Assembly (NCBI GenBank): GCA_036429605.1
Contig: JAVFKD010000002.1
Coordinates: 930,001 to 994,000 of the forward strand
DNA: 64,000 nt
DNA from: Cladobotryum mycophilum
Lineage: Eukaryota; Ascomycota; Sordariomycetes; Hypocreales; Hypocreaceae
Direction: 5' to 3'
Below, piece after piece: positions 9,036 to 19,471 of the stretch. The position numbers and the translations under genes are program-made. The stretch's first letter is position 1. Each line of letters starts with the position of its first letter. The notes beneath the pieces are model-generated. The model was not told where the DNA came from. It saw only the letters and a list, made by a program, of their open reading frames with translations, and ran no database searches.

Positions 9036-10795
9036 AGTTGCGCAGAGTTTTGCATGCACTACGAGTCAAGATGTCATGGTGCCAAACGGTATTCGTATAG
9101 GCAAAGTCAGAGGCTGCTTGCTCGTCATAGCCAAAGGGAGATGAGAGCTGTTTAACCTGCACTGCTATGGCACATTCCGAACAGTTCTGAGCCTTGGTAC
9201 CCGGCTCAGTCTGGTTCATCCAAGGTGCGACGATGATATCACAGTATTTGCCGCTGCCGCTATTTGTTGCATCAGTACTCGTACCATAAGCCCGAATACA
9301 ATGCGATGAGAGTTTGACTTACGAGTCCTTGGGGCATGAGATTCCTGCAGCATATAGCAAACGATCAATGATGAATGTGGCTAGTTTGAGTCTTGTCAGT
9401 TGAAACGAATTTCACTCCGTCTTGTACGAGATAGAAAAATCTCACCTAGATATGCACCTCGAGCTGTGTAGCCAACACTTACCACTACGCAACACCCACG
9501 ACTTATGCCATCAATTCCACCACCGGGTCTCCACCAGCTCCTACGTGCGCCACCGGCAAGACATACGTTACCAAAGCAGACGATTCATGCAACACCATCG
9601 CCGAGGCACAAGGTGTCTCCACCGAAGCTCTCATCAGCTTGAACGGCATCGACTTGGACTGCAAGGTGATGCCGGCTGCGGGTACCAGTCTCTGCCTGCC
9701 TCCTCCCTGTGCAACCTACCAAGTACAGCCCAGTGACAACTGTACCTCGATTGCTGCGGCGGCAAACATTACGCTTGGTCAGCTACTGGCCTGGAATCCC
9801 GTCATCAGCCCTAGGTGCGGCAGCCTTGTGCCCTGGGCAGGTCGCTTCATCTGCGTCAGCTCCCCGCTCGGAACCGTTGTCGTGCCAGGCGGCAATGTTG
9901 TAACCACCGCAGTACCCGTGCCGACCAACACGCAGGGAGGATCAACCACATACTGTGGACAGTGGTACACCATTCGTCAGGATGACAGCTGTGCGTCCAT
10001 CTCGCTGGCCTTCAGCATCACACTGGACGACTTTTACTTTCTCAACGCGGGTGTTGACAAGAAAACGTGCAACAATCTCTGGCTTGGGTACTCGTACTGC
10101 GTCAAGGCCGTCGGCGACATCGAGACATACCCAGGACACACCGTATCGGTGCCGTCTACCTCATTCACTCGGCCGCCCGTGCAGACTGAGACTCCTCCGC
10201 CCGTATTCTACCCTCCTCCCGACAATGCTCATGCACCAGGTACCATTGACGGATGCGACCTGTATCAAAATGCCTGGCTAGACAGCTTCATAGCAAAATG
10301 ATGCTACTGCAAACTCCTGCAATAGATGGGCCAACGCCGTAGACATTACTCTGACGCAGCTCAGACGATGGAACCCCAGTCTGAAGGAGGACAACTGCGT
10401 TTTATTAGCACAGTATAGCTACTGTCTTATCAAGAAGGATGACATGAATGGTGAGTGAAAGTAGAAACCCGACAGTATATGAATGAATAATCTTGGAACT
10501 AACAAGGCGGCGCGGTGCCTCTTCAGACCCTTTGACTATTGCAACGCGGACTTCAACAGCACCCACTACAACCACCACCTCAAGCACTCCAACAGGCAGT
10601 CCCCCACCGGCAGAGACGCAAACCGGAGCTTCAAAGGACTGCAAGGCGTGGCATGTGGTGAAGACTGGGGACGGGTGTTATGATATTGCGCATCCGTACA
10701 GTATCTCGCTGGATGACTTTTACAAGTGGAACCCTGGAGTGGGATCAAACTGTGAGCATTTGTGGCTGGGTTACGCTGTATGTGTAGGGGTTTGA
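9036..10795 (+). pseudogene. LysM-domain protein gene disrupted by an internal inversion and frameshifts
   Basis: The gene belongs to the fungal multi-LysM, cysteine-rich secreted family that binds chitin-type glycans. Plus-strand coding SFACTTSQDVMVPNGI (to 9093) stops abruptly. The expected next part is on the minus strand (9455-9094), and plus-strand coding resumes at 9456 with TSSCVANTYHYATPTTY. LysM-like modules follow at about 9561-9715, 9718-9870 and 9960-10125, with WNP or LN motifs and paired cysteines. After 10301 the frame closes (TGA). A fourth module (SCNRWANAVDITLTQLRRWN) continues in another frame with a TAG near 10289. A putative GTGAGT intron (about 10451-10508) does not restore phase. 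The last module (AWHVVKTGDGCYDIAHPYSI) ends at TGA 10795. Several independent lesions make it a true pseudogene. Confidence 0.85.
9094..9455 (-). other. Inverted 362-bp segment of the LysM gene
   Basis: Read on the minus strand, this segment encodes the middle of the same LysM gene. It holds AYL, an intron (GTGAG at 9445, TAG near 9380), IIDRLLYAAGISCPKDS, an intron (GTAAGT, AATAG), then GKYCDIIVAPWMNQT, CSECAIAVQ and LSSPFGYDEQAASDFAYT. Both its intron signals work only on the minus strand. Its two ends match the two broken ends of the plus-strand gene: NGI before 9094 is followed by AYL in the family, and FAYT joins TSSC at 9456. A simple inversion between 9093/9094 and 9455/9456 explains everything; the breakpoints are accurate to a few bases. 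Confidence 0.85.
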
Positions 10796-11225
10796 ACATC
10801 CATGGATGGATTGTAAGCTGATCCTGGTGTCGTTGGTGGTTTTCCTTGTGTGATACAAGGGGGAAGACGTCAAGGGTGACAAAATCATTCCAGTTACGGG
10901 CCAAATCTTTACAAATAATGCTACTGAGACCTAAGTACATCTATGTATTCAATTGCTTTCAGTTATGTTTTGCACAAACGGTTATATTTACTTTGACTTA
11001 AACCATGTGCCTTATCTGGATTTGTTGAAAGGTAGTAATAGTAGTAGAGTAGGCCTCACCCAGCACTTCTTGCAAGACCTCTCGCAGGAGAGCTGTCGAG
11101 CTGTTCTCTAAGAGCGCCATGTGCCAGCAATTGCGGTCGGTCCAAAAGAGAGCAGGAATGACAAATGAAGTCTCGCCGTTGGTTTATTAGGAATTATTCG
11201 ACAGCATCTAATATCTACAAGAGAG
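10796..11225. other. Intergenic, nothing recognised
   Basis: This is the stretch between the LysM relic and tRNA-Ile. Only the weak repeat resemblance to about 952-1085 is noted. Confidence 0.4.
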
Positions 11226-11323
11226 GCTTCCGTAGCTCAGTTGGTTAGAGCTTCGTACTAATATCAGATCTCGATCTAGTGTTGGTAATGCGAAGGTCGC
11301 AGGTTCAAGCCCTGCCGGGAGCA
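11226..11323 (+). tRNA. tRNA-Ile (anticodon AAU) with a 24-nt intron
   Basis: The acceptor stem GCTTCCG (11226-11232) pairs with CGGGAGC (11316-11322), with one G-T wobble and discriminator A. The D arm is GCTC/GAGC, the anticodon stem TCGTA/TGCGA, and the T arm GCAGG-TTCAAGC-CCTGC. The loop reads C T A A T A, then an intron at about 11264-11287, then A, giving anticodon AAT (AAU). Intron placement after position 37 is canonical. Confidence 0.9.
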
Positions 11324-11564
11324 AATGTCCCAGCTGCCATTCTCGTGTTTTTCTTTTTGTTATTTTTTACGCCTTGTTAGAGAATTTTCCCTTTTTCTTT
11401 CTTCACTATAGGCACTTGTGATAGCCGTCGTTCTCAATCGCTAGGGAAAATGCTAGCAGTTGTCTTGCCTCGCAAAGTCTACAAAGCTTAGTCAGCTAAA
11501 GGCTACAGAAAACGTTCTTCCCTTGCGCAACCTCGATTCAACACTCTCTCTCTCAGGTTCCGGC

Positions 11565-12962
11565 ATGTCGACCCCAGTACCGTCAGCTTCGGTGCTCAAC
11601 CTCAATGTGCTGTTCGAAAATCCCTTATTTGCCGGCGGCATTGGCCTTGCCTCGCTTGGCGCGGCCGCTGCTTTCGCTCGCAAGGGAGCCATAGTCGCTC
11701 TAGGTGCTACTCGCCGGCGTCTTCTCGTCAATGTCGAAATTAGCAAACAGGACCCCGCGTATCCATGGATATTGGCATGGCTGTCGCAGCCCCGCGAAAC
11801 GCCAGGCTTCATCGCTTCCAGACTCACACGAATTCATAACCTGTCAGTCTCAACGGCGACAGCATCGAGAGCGCCGGGGGCGAGCGGACCGACGAATGCG
11901 CATTTCTTCCTGCAGCCCGGTTATGGGAAGCATATTGTCAAGTTTGGCAATGCCTTTATTGCCATCAACAGGGAGAAGCACAATACGGCGAATATGAACA
12001 CGGGAGAGCCCCATGAAATTGTTCAATTGACGACTTTATGGGCGTATCGACATGTTTTCGAGGATCTCTTCAGGGAGGCATATCAGCTAGCTGCCAAGGC
12101 GAACGAAGGGAAAACTATAGTATACTCCGCACGAGGGCTGGAGTGGGCGCCACTCGGCGATGCTAGAAAGAAGAGACCGCTAGGTTCGGTTGTCTTAGAT
12201 GAGGGGATCAAGGAGGGTATAGTTGACGATGTCAGAGACTTTTTGTCCAGACAACAGTGGTATGTGGATCGAGGTATTCCATACCGAAGAGGCTATCTCC
12301 TATTTGGACCACCGGGAAGTGGCAAGAGTTCCTTTATTCAGGCCCTGGCTGGTGAGCTAGACTTTAGCGTTGCCATGATTAATCTCAGTGAGATGGGAAT
12401 GACAGATGATAAGCTAGCGTACCTCTTGACAAAGCTGCCAAAGAGGAGTTTGCTCTTGCTTGAAGATGCCGATGCAGCGTTTGTTAATCGCCGACAGAGA
12501 GACACAGACGGATACAGTGGTGCGAATGTTACCTTCTCTGGTCTTTTGAATGCCTTGGATGGTGTTGCGGCCGGGGAGGAGCGCATCGCGTTTCTTACTA
12601 CAAACCACATTGATCGTCTAGATCCAGCTCTAATTCGGCCGGGCCGCATCGATATGATGATTAGAATTGGCGAGGCGTCTCGATATCAAGCTGCACAAAT
12701 GTGGGACCGCTTCTACGGTGATGTTGATCATGATCACACCTTTAGGGAGAAGTTCCTGGAGCGGCTTGATGAGCTTGGACTCTTCGGCCAGTGGAAAGAT
12801 GGAAAGCCATCCAACAGGCAAACAAGTGCGGCGGCAATTCAGGGCTTGTTTTTATTTAACAAGAACGAGATGCAGAGCGCTATAGATACGGCCGAGGGTC
12901 TTATCCCGAGAAAGTTTGAGGCCGAAGATGGTACAGAGGGTGCTATCAAGACGCCTGTATAG
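11565..12962 (+). CDS. bcs1: BCS1-like mitochondrial AAA ATPase
   Basis: This is a single-exon gene of 465 residues from the ATG at 11565 (MSTPVPSASVLNLN). An in-frame ATG at 11460 would add 35 poorly conserved residues, so I prefer 11565. After a hydrophobic N-terminal segment (GGIGLASLGAAAAFARKG) comes the BCS1-specific region, then the AAA core: Walker A GPPGSGKSS near residue 248, Walker B LLLLEDADAAF near 295, TTNHIDRLDPALIRPGRID with sensor and arginine-finger residues near 345-360. BCS1 sits in the inner mitochondrial membrane and translocates the folded Rieske Fe-S protein for complex III assembly. Fungi also have BCS1 paralogs, so orthology to yeast Bcs1 is likely but not proven. It is the first core-type gene after the accessory segment. 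Confidence 0.85.
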   Translation: MSTPVPSASVLNLNVLFENPLFAGGIGLASLGAAAAFARKGAIVALGATRRRLLVNVEISKQDPAYPWILAWLSQPRETPGFIASRLTRIHNLSVSTATASRAPGASGPTNAHFFLQPGYGKHIVKFGNAFIAINREKHNTANMNTGEPHEIVQLTTLWAYRHVFEDLFREAYQLAAKANEGKTIVYSARGLEWAPLGDARKKRPLGSVVLDEGIKEGIVDDVRDFLSRQQWYVDRGIPYRRGYLLFGPPGSGKSSFIQALAGELDFSVAMINLSEMGMTDDKLAYLLTKLPKRSLLLLEDADAAFVNRRQRDTDGYSGANVTFSGLLNALDGVAAGEERIAFLTTNHIDRLDPALIRPGRIDMMIRIGEASRYQAAQMWDRFYGDVDHDHTFREKFLERLDELGLFGQWKDGKPSNRQTSAAAIQGLFLFNKNEMQSAIDTAEGLIPRKFEAEDGTEGAIKTPV

Positions 12963-13432
12963 GTTGCAACTGCGAATCAAAGGATGTAGGACGTGTACGA
13001 ATATTATAGACGTTAAAAATTGAGATACCCAAGTATATCTATTTGATGGCAAAGCTTGGAGAGCGGCCGGGTCACTTGGGGTGATGTTAGACGGTCAGAT
13101 CAGCGGATGGTGGTGATTCGCAAGTAATTAATACAAGCAGTAAGTAATTAAACAATGAAAAAGTAGCACGAGTCACATGATGCTAAAAATGTTCTTTGAT
13201 CGTTTCTTTGTTGCACATTTCTTTGTGAAAGCGTCGCTGTTGCCTATCCCTCGGGTATCCAATCAGGCAGGCATTGAACAGCGCTATTGGAGGCTGATGA
13301 TGAACGCCAACATGCCAATTCCACCGTGAGACTCACAACCAACCGCCACTCCTTCAATAACGATAAATCTAGTCGCTCTCGACGGAATCAAGTTTTCTTT
13401 TTCTTTTTCTCCTACTAAACAATACCATCAAC
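12963..13432. other. Intergenic
   Basis: This holds the 3' region of the BCS1-like gene and the promoter of the next gene. A CT-rich stretch (about 13394-13412) lies just before the ATG at 13433. Confidence 0.4.
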
Positions 13433-14452
13433 ATGGCTCGACAAGATCAAGATTCTCAACGAGGCCGAGTAACTCTCGATAATTGGTTGTCAATTCGACC
13501 AGGTCGTCATCAAAATGGGCAATCTTCACAAGCGAATAGCAGGCCAAGCAAATCCATGAATGAGTTGATACACAGAGGGCGAGTCATGGGCCCTCAGAAA
13601 AAGAGGCTCATGGATGTGGCCGTGGAGACGAGAAAAGCCTTACCCGATATTTTACAGCATCTTCCTCATCTTGCGCCTACCAAGTCGGAGGCGTACTACT
13701 ACGACAGGCTTCCGCCGCTCAGAGCTGCCGACTGTCCCAAGAGGACACCATCTGGCAAGACCACGATTCGCATTGTCAATGAGGATACATTTAATGCGGC
13801 TATCGAGCTTGAGTCTACAAAGGGTCCTGGGTCTGGACGTGTTGCGGTGCTGAACATGGCGAGCGATATTGTCGCCGGCGGAGGCTGGCTCAAGGGAGCG
13901 ATGGCGCAAGAGGAGGCACTTTGTTACCGCAGCTCGCTTTATTTATCGCTGCATAGGCGGTACTACCCGTTCAGACGAAGCCAGGCAGTCTACTCGCCTG
14001 AAGTGGTCATCATTCGCTCAGACATGTCCTCGGGACACGATTTACTTGTGCCGGACGTAAAGCCAGAGGATCTCCCGGTCGTGGGCGTGCTGAGCGTCGC
14101 GGCGCTGCGTACTCCCGCGACCAGGACCATAACGACAAACACGCCGGACGGGGAAGTCGTGAAACAGGAGGTTTTCGCAGACCCGGAAGCAAGAGAGCTG
14201 ACCAAGGGGAAGATGAGACTCTGTCTACGCATGGCGGCGCATAATGATCATGGGTTACTGGTGCTTGGGGCGCTGGGGTGTGGCGCGTTTAGGAATCCAA
14301 AGGAGGACGTTGCGGCGTGCTGGCTGGAGGTGTTGAGGGAGGCAGAGTTCCAAGGAGGCTGGTGGGAGGAGGTTTGGTTTGCGGTATATGATCGGCAGAA
14401 TGAGGGCAACTTTGAGTTGTTTGATGAGGTGCTCGGTGGAGTTGAGATTTAG
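13433..14452 (+). CDS. Microbial-type poly(ADP-ribose) glycohydrolase domain protein
   Basis: This is an intronless gene of 339 residues. The central signature GGGWLKGAMAQEEALC (around residue 148), followed by RSSLYLSL and a VYSPEVVIIR block, is the GGG...QEE signature of the PARG_cat_microbial / DUF2263 family. The two adjacent glutamates are the expected catalytic pair that hydrolyses ADP-ribose-ribose bonds. LGALGCGAFRNPKEDVA later in the protein is the macrodomain-like region that closes the binding site. The N-terminal 70 residues are basic and low in order. The substrate in fungi may be poly- or mono-ADP-ribose; cellular location is not visible, as there is no signal peptide. Confidence 0.88.
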   Translation: MARQDQDSQRGRVTLDNWLSIRPGRHQNGQSSQANSRPSKSMNELIHRGRVMGPQKKRLMDVAVETRKALPDILQHLPHLAPTKSEAYYYDRLPPLRAADCPKRTPSGKTTIRIVNEDTFNAAIELESTKGPGSGRVAVLNMASDIVAGGGWLKGAMAQEEALCYRSSLYLSLHRRYYPFRRSQAVYSPEVVIIRSDMSSGHDLLVPDVKPEDLPVVGVLSVAALRTPATRTITTNTPDGEVVKQEVFADPEARELTKGKMRLCLRMAAHNDHGLLVLGALGCGAFRNPKEDVAACWLEVLREAEFQGGWWEEVWFAVYDRQNEGNFELFDEVLGGVEI

Positions 14453-15285
14453 TTGGGCAATATTTGGACAGTTGGGTTGATTTCTTTTTCTTCTTGGTCA
14501 ATATGTAACCAGAACTCAAGGGTAAGGGTTGTGATGGAAGATGAGAATCGAAACAATGTGAATATTAAGACATGCTATCAAAAAAAAAAACCATACTAAG
14601 CTCAACAAGCAATATTGACAAAAGATTGAGAATCACAGAGTACATAGAGCAATAATAGTATCTATAGTTATTGGACAGACCAACATTTTTTACTAACATC
14701 CTTGATTCTCGTGTCGCTTCACCCCGGAGATGCCCCACCAAGATGAAAACGGCCGTTCCACTACTGGCGATGTCGTGATCGCAGCCCATTCTAACCCAAT
14801 CATGAAAAAGACCAGGATCAAAGGATCACTCTTGCCAATCCTCGGTGAGTTTTTTCTTCTTTTCCTTCTTTCGTTTTAGGGTCCTGCAATATGACAAGTC
14901 TAGTAGATTCAGACCCATCCGTATTTTTCATTATGCAATAAATTAGATCCGTTTTTTTCTTTTCTTTCTTTCTCGATAACAGATCCGCGGGCACGTTGCA
15001 CGGTTACATCGCATCGGCATTGCATGCACCGGAAAACGTGGTGGTGTGGCGTGATCGCAGGGAAAGGAACGACACGAAACGAAACGAAACGACGCGCCAG
15101 GGAGATGCTGGGATAAGGGTCCGCGGTGCTTTTTGGTCTTGTAATCAAGTTTTTTTGCTGTGGCCACCCTTCAGTTTCTAACTCCTATATATATATATAT
15201 ATATAAACTAACCTGCCCGTCATTCTGTTTTCTGTTTCACCTATACTCCCCCCCTTTCCCCGGTGAGAGGGCATAAAGCAGAAAC
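14453..15285. other. Intergenic, low-complexity promoter region
   Basis: It contains A and pyrimidine tracts and a (TA)10 run at 15186-15205. No coding or RNA gene is seen. Confidence 0.5.
15186..15205 (+). promoter_or_regulatory. TA run, likely TATA region of the permease
   Basis: A (TA)10 tract lies 81 bp upstream of the permease ATG, a usual distance for a core promoter. Confidence 0.4.
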
Positions 15286-17050
15286 ATGTTTCGCACGGGC
15301 AAAGCTGGCGACGAACCTCGTCAGGGCGGCGGTGATGATTCGATCGATGACACGGTCGGGTATCAGTACCGGATCGGGTCTCACAGCGGCAACGTCAGCG
15401 ACGAGAGAGATGATGAGATTGACCCGGACTCGGGCGTCAAGCGGGGACTCAAGAACCGCCACTTGTCCATGATGGCTCTGGCGGGCATCATTGGCCCGGG
15501 GTTGTTGGTCGGCGCGGGTGGTGCTTTGAATAGCGGTGGGCCGGCGAGTTTGATCATCGGGTTCGGAGTCATTGGTATGTCTCTCTCAAGTCATTTCCTG
15601 AAACATCTCCCTTTATATCCCCTTCTTTTTTCGTGGGAAGAGTGTTATTGATATAATCAGTTTAGGTGTAATTGCTTTTTCCATCATGCAGTCTCTAGGT
15701 GAAATCACAACACTCTACCCCGGCGGAGGAGCGTTCGTCTCCCTCGCCGAGCGCATGGTAGACAAGTCCTTTTCCGTCGCCGTCGGCTGGAACTACTTCA
15801 TCATCTGGGCCACCGTCCTCGCCAGCGAGTATAACGTCATCTGCAGCATCCTCAACTACTGGGCTCCCAGGGTGCCCCTGTGGGGCTGGTTCCTCATCCT
15901 GTGGACCATCTTCCTGTCCTTCCAGATGGTGGGCGTCGAGGCCTTTGGCGAGGCAGAGTTCATCCTGGCGCTCGTCAAGATCCTGGGGCTGGCGGCCTAC
16001 TTTGTCTTCTCCATCGTCTACGCCGCCGGCGGATTGGCCGGCCAAGACGAGCCCCTTGGGTTTCGGTACTGGCGTGATCCGGGCCCCTTCAACGGCCACG
16101 GTTTCCGCGGTGTTGCTGTCGTCTTTGTCTTTTGCTCTACTTTCTATGCCGGGGTTGAGTCCGTTGCGGTGGCTGCGACGGAGACGAGGAATCCAGGCGT
16201 TGCCGTCCCGAGGGCCATTCGCCAAGTCTTTTTGCGCATCATCTTTGTGTACATGGGATCCGCGTTCTTCTTTGGTCTAACATGTCCTGCTGATTCGGAC
16301 GAGCTTATCAATGGAGGCGCAAAGGCTCTTCAAAGCCCCATGACGATAGCCATTCAAAATGCAGGATGGGCAGGGGGTGTTCATCTCATTAATGCATTCA
16401 TCTTCATTACTTGTCTATCAGCTGTCAACTCGTCCATCTACATCGGCTCCCGCACCATATTGTACATGGCCCAGTCCGGCAAGGCACCTCGCTTCCTCGG
16501 CAAGGTCAACAAGCGCGGCGTCCCCGTCTGGTCGATCCTCCTCACCAACGCCGTCGGCGCCATTTCCATGATGAACGTCTCGACCGGTGCGTCCAAGGCT
16601 TACAGCTACATCATCAACCTCGCAGGCGTGAGTACATTCCTCGTCTGGGGCAGCATCAGCTTCATACACATCCGCTTCCGCCGCGGATGGACCACCCAGC
16701 AGCGAAACGTCGACGAGCTGCCGTTCAAGAGCATGTTTTACCCATACAGCGCTTACTTTGGCCTCTCCGCGAATGCATTTTTGGCCCTCGTTCAGGGCTG
16801 GACGACTCTGTCCCCCTTTACTGCCGGCAAGTTTGTCGACGCATACATTCTGCTCCCCTTGTTTGCTATCATCTATGTCGTCTGCAAGATATACTGGAGA
16901 GGGACAGATCCGCTCAAGCGAAGTTGGGACATGGACTTGGACAGCGGGAGGAGAAGCGATTTAGACAAGAAAAAAGTAGGGCCAGACGATGTATATGTAG
17001 AGCAGGGGCAGAAAGTTCCCCTTTGGAGAAGGATATGGGCATCAATTTAG
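15286..17050 (+). CDS. Amino-acid permease (YAT / APC family)
   Basis: Two exons, 15286-15574 and 15666-17050, with a GTATGT donor, TTTAG acceptor and matching phase, give 557 residues. A hydrophilic N-terminus is followed by KNRHLSMMALAGIIGPGLLVGAG, the first transmembrane segment with the GxIGxGL-type substrate motif of fungal amino-acid permeases. Then come EITTLYPGGGAFVSLAERMV and about eleven further hydrophobic spans. It belongs to the yeast amino-acid transporter group and would import amino acids across the plasma membrane by proton symport. The closest shape is the dicarboxylic or general permease type, but substrate cannot be told. Its stop is only 44 bp from the end of the convergent F-box gene. 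Confidence 0.88.
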
Positions 17051-17094
17051 ATGTGTTTTATGCTATTTCAGGCAAACCAAGTTAAAAATTCTCA

Positions 17095-18066
17095 TCATCG
17101 ATCCTCCTTTGCCACAGTCTTCCGTTTCTTTCGATGATCAAATTCGTCATCCGAGTCATTAGAGTATTTGGACCAATGTCGCCGCCGTTTAATCTTCCCG
17201 CCAATAATTGTCCACCTAGTCAGTCTCATCCGGGCAGCCACACTATACGAGTACTTCTTCTTAAGAGCCTGCCAGTTTGTGAGGTGATTACCAATGTAGC
17301 CTGTGTAAAGAGTGTAGCTTACTGCTAGGTCCAATGCCTTTCGAATCGGGCGATAGATTCGCTTCCCGCGCAAATCCGCCTCACTATGCCCCGGCTCTTC
17401 GTCTTCATTGCCCCAGTTATCCTCACGAACATGATGCGGATCGGGAATTTTCCGTCCCAGCTCAGCAAGATAGTCTTCTTCCAGGGGTATTTTCCCGTCC
17501 CAGTGCATGTGCATTCCAGTATGGTATTCTGCTTGAAAGAAAACGTCGTAAATGGCGCCCAGACGCAAGCCTTGATCGAATTTCCACATCCTCACCGCTG
17601 CTGTACAACCAAGAGTGGTACGTCTCTTGAGAGCCCCGAGGGTGTAAAGCGGTGGTTGCTGCACCAGCATACGTCTCCATGAGGCACCGGGGCGCAAGAG
17701 AGCTTCGCGGTGTTCCCTCTTAGCAATGGGGAGTTCGCTAAACTCCTTGCATGTCATGACACCTTCGGTTTCGTACCCTGTCCAGCCTGGATCATCATCG
17801 TCAAAGACTTCTGTCACCTTGAAGTCCTGGAACCATTGTGGGAAAATCTCAGCCATGAGTGGGTTTCGGACCGGGGTAGTCTTTGACAACAAAGCGGGGA
17901 GAGGTTGTAGAAAAAGAGCTTGCTGGATGCTGGGTGTGCTCTTGATGAGATAATGCCACTCTTTGCAAACTCTCTGAGCGCTGGTGAGGGAAGTGCGTTG
18001 ATCGAGATGATAGAGGATCATCGTCAGCAACTCGGGCAATCCCATTACTTTCTCTTGGGCCGACAT
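17095..18066 (-). CDS. F-box protein
   Basis: This is an intronless gene of 323 residues. Residues about 8-50 (LPELLTMILYHLDQRTSLTS, then AQRVCKEWHYLI) form a clear F-box with the LP start and the RVCKxW core. In the family this part binds Skp1 in SCF ubiquitin ligases. The C-terminal part lacks LRR or WD repeats and matches the general type of fungal F-box proteins with an unstructured or unknown recognition region. A basic C-terminus (KIKRRRHW, DHRKKRKTV) could be a nuclear localisation signal. Target unknown. It is convergent with the permease. Confidence 0.8.
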   Translation of the reverse strand: MSAQEKVMGLPELLTMILYHLDQRTSLTSAQRVCKEWHYLIKSTPSIQQALFLQPLPALLSKTTPVRNPLMAEIFPQWFQDFKVTEVFDDDDPGWTGYETEGVMTCKEFSELPIAKREHREALLRPGASWRRMLVQQPPLYTLGALKRRTTLGCTAAVRMWKFDQGLRLGAIYDVFFQAEYHTGMHMHWDGKIPLEEDYLAELGRKIPDPHHVREDNWGNEDEEPGHSEADLRGKRIYRPIRKALDLAVSYTLYTGYIGNHLTNWQALKKKYSYSVAARMRLTRWTIIGGKIKRRRHWSKYSNDSDDEFDHRKKRKTVAKEDR

Positions 18067-19471
18067 GGTGGTTCGACTAAAATAATGTCAGATGCTCTTG
18101 ACAAAGTAGATCGCCAGCTCTGCCTTATACAGGAGGGGAAGCAATGTCCAGCCCATGTAGTCGGGGGGACGGTCTAATTTATAGTCAGATGTATCTGCAG
18201 TTGAACCCAAGTTGGACGAGCATAAGTTTTTACACCCTCTCTCAGATCTATTTCGCCCTGTACATTCCTTTTCATACTAATTTGGTGATGTATAAATGTC
18301 AATGGTTCGCAAAGGCATCCGGATGGTTGCCTGGACTGTTGGTCGTGGTCCATACCAGTTTAACTTGTTTAACTTGTACCTGACCAACAAGACTGCAACC
18401 ACAAAACGCTCTAGTCTGCCAATAATGATGAAACGTTCGAGCCATCTTGGAGCGGGGAAATAGTTGGACAGAGGTTAGTATACAAAGTCGAAGAGACCCC
18501 CTTTATCCGCTACAAAGTGTACATGGATTATCTACTAGCCTACAACGTTTGCCTTTATAAATGCCTCTACTTGTATGATTCGAGCATTATATATAAACAC
18601 CCAGTAGGTAATAATGACACTTTCTCTTTACTAAGAGTATAGATATCTTATAGAGGGGGAAATCGTCCAAAGAGATGACCACATGAACCCCCCTGATATA
18701 CAGCGACAAAATACAGCGATGGATAATAAGATCATATTTTAGACAAGTTTCACCCCGCATCTCGTATTTACCAGTATTGTCAATCCAAAAATTATTTAAT
18801 TCATCCACTCCTTCGGTACACCGGCCGACCCATCCATCCAGCAACACTCTTGTTCATAATATCTCGACCTACCGTCATATATAGGGTAGGCTCCATATCA
18901 TTATAGCGAGGATGAATAATGCTCCAGCGATCATCAGAGGCCTCAAGGCTTCCATGGCCCGTGCACTCCCGCACTTTTAGTGGCATAGTCCAGGTACAAG
19001 CACTGCCGGACTGGTCAAGGTTCAGCCCCAGGACACGCGTGGGACGATGAGGTCAGGGTTCAATGAATTGGATCCAGTGCAGTTCTGGTGGTTCAACATG
19101 CAACATGTACAACTAGGCTGGAATTTGTAACTTGACCTCCTGCAAAACCTCGGGACTGTCCTTTGCGCAACCCCTTCCACGCAATCTGCTTCACTGCGAC
19201 ATTGTCCATTCGTCATGAACAGCATATGAATGACTATTACTACTAATTACTGACTCGAAATAACCCTCCCTCTCACGACTTGAAATAAAATCACATGTCT
19301 CTCGCTGGCCGAAACATTCCGTCGCTATTCTCCGTCCGCCCCGTCTCCGTCTCCGGCTCCATCCATCCATCCATCGTCGAGCGGCTCTTCTCTTAATTTG
19401 CAATCCTCCCCCCCCACACTCCCCATCAGGAGATCGACAACCGCTTAACCACGACCCGATAAGTCGAATGA
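18067..19471. other. Intergenic, nothing recognised
   Basis: These 1.4 kb separate divergent genes. Only short ORFs without motifs occur. They probably hold both promoters. Confidence 0.45.

Noticed and set aside
15695..16225. 176-codon minus-strand ORF inside the permease gene
   Set aside because: It is an antisense shadow of the permease membrane segments, with no homology.
16411..17085. 224-codon plus-strand ORF in another frame of the permease
   Set aside because: It is Arg/His-rich out-of-frame reading of the permease coding sequence.
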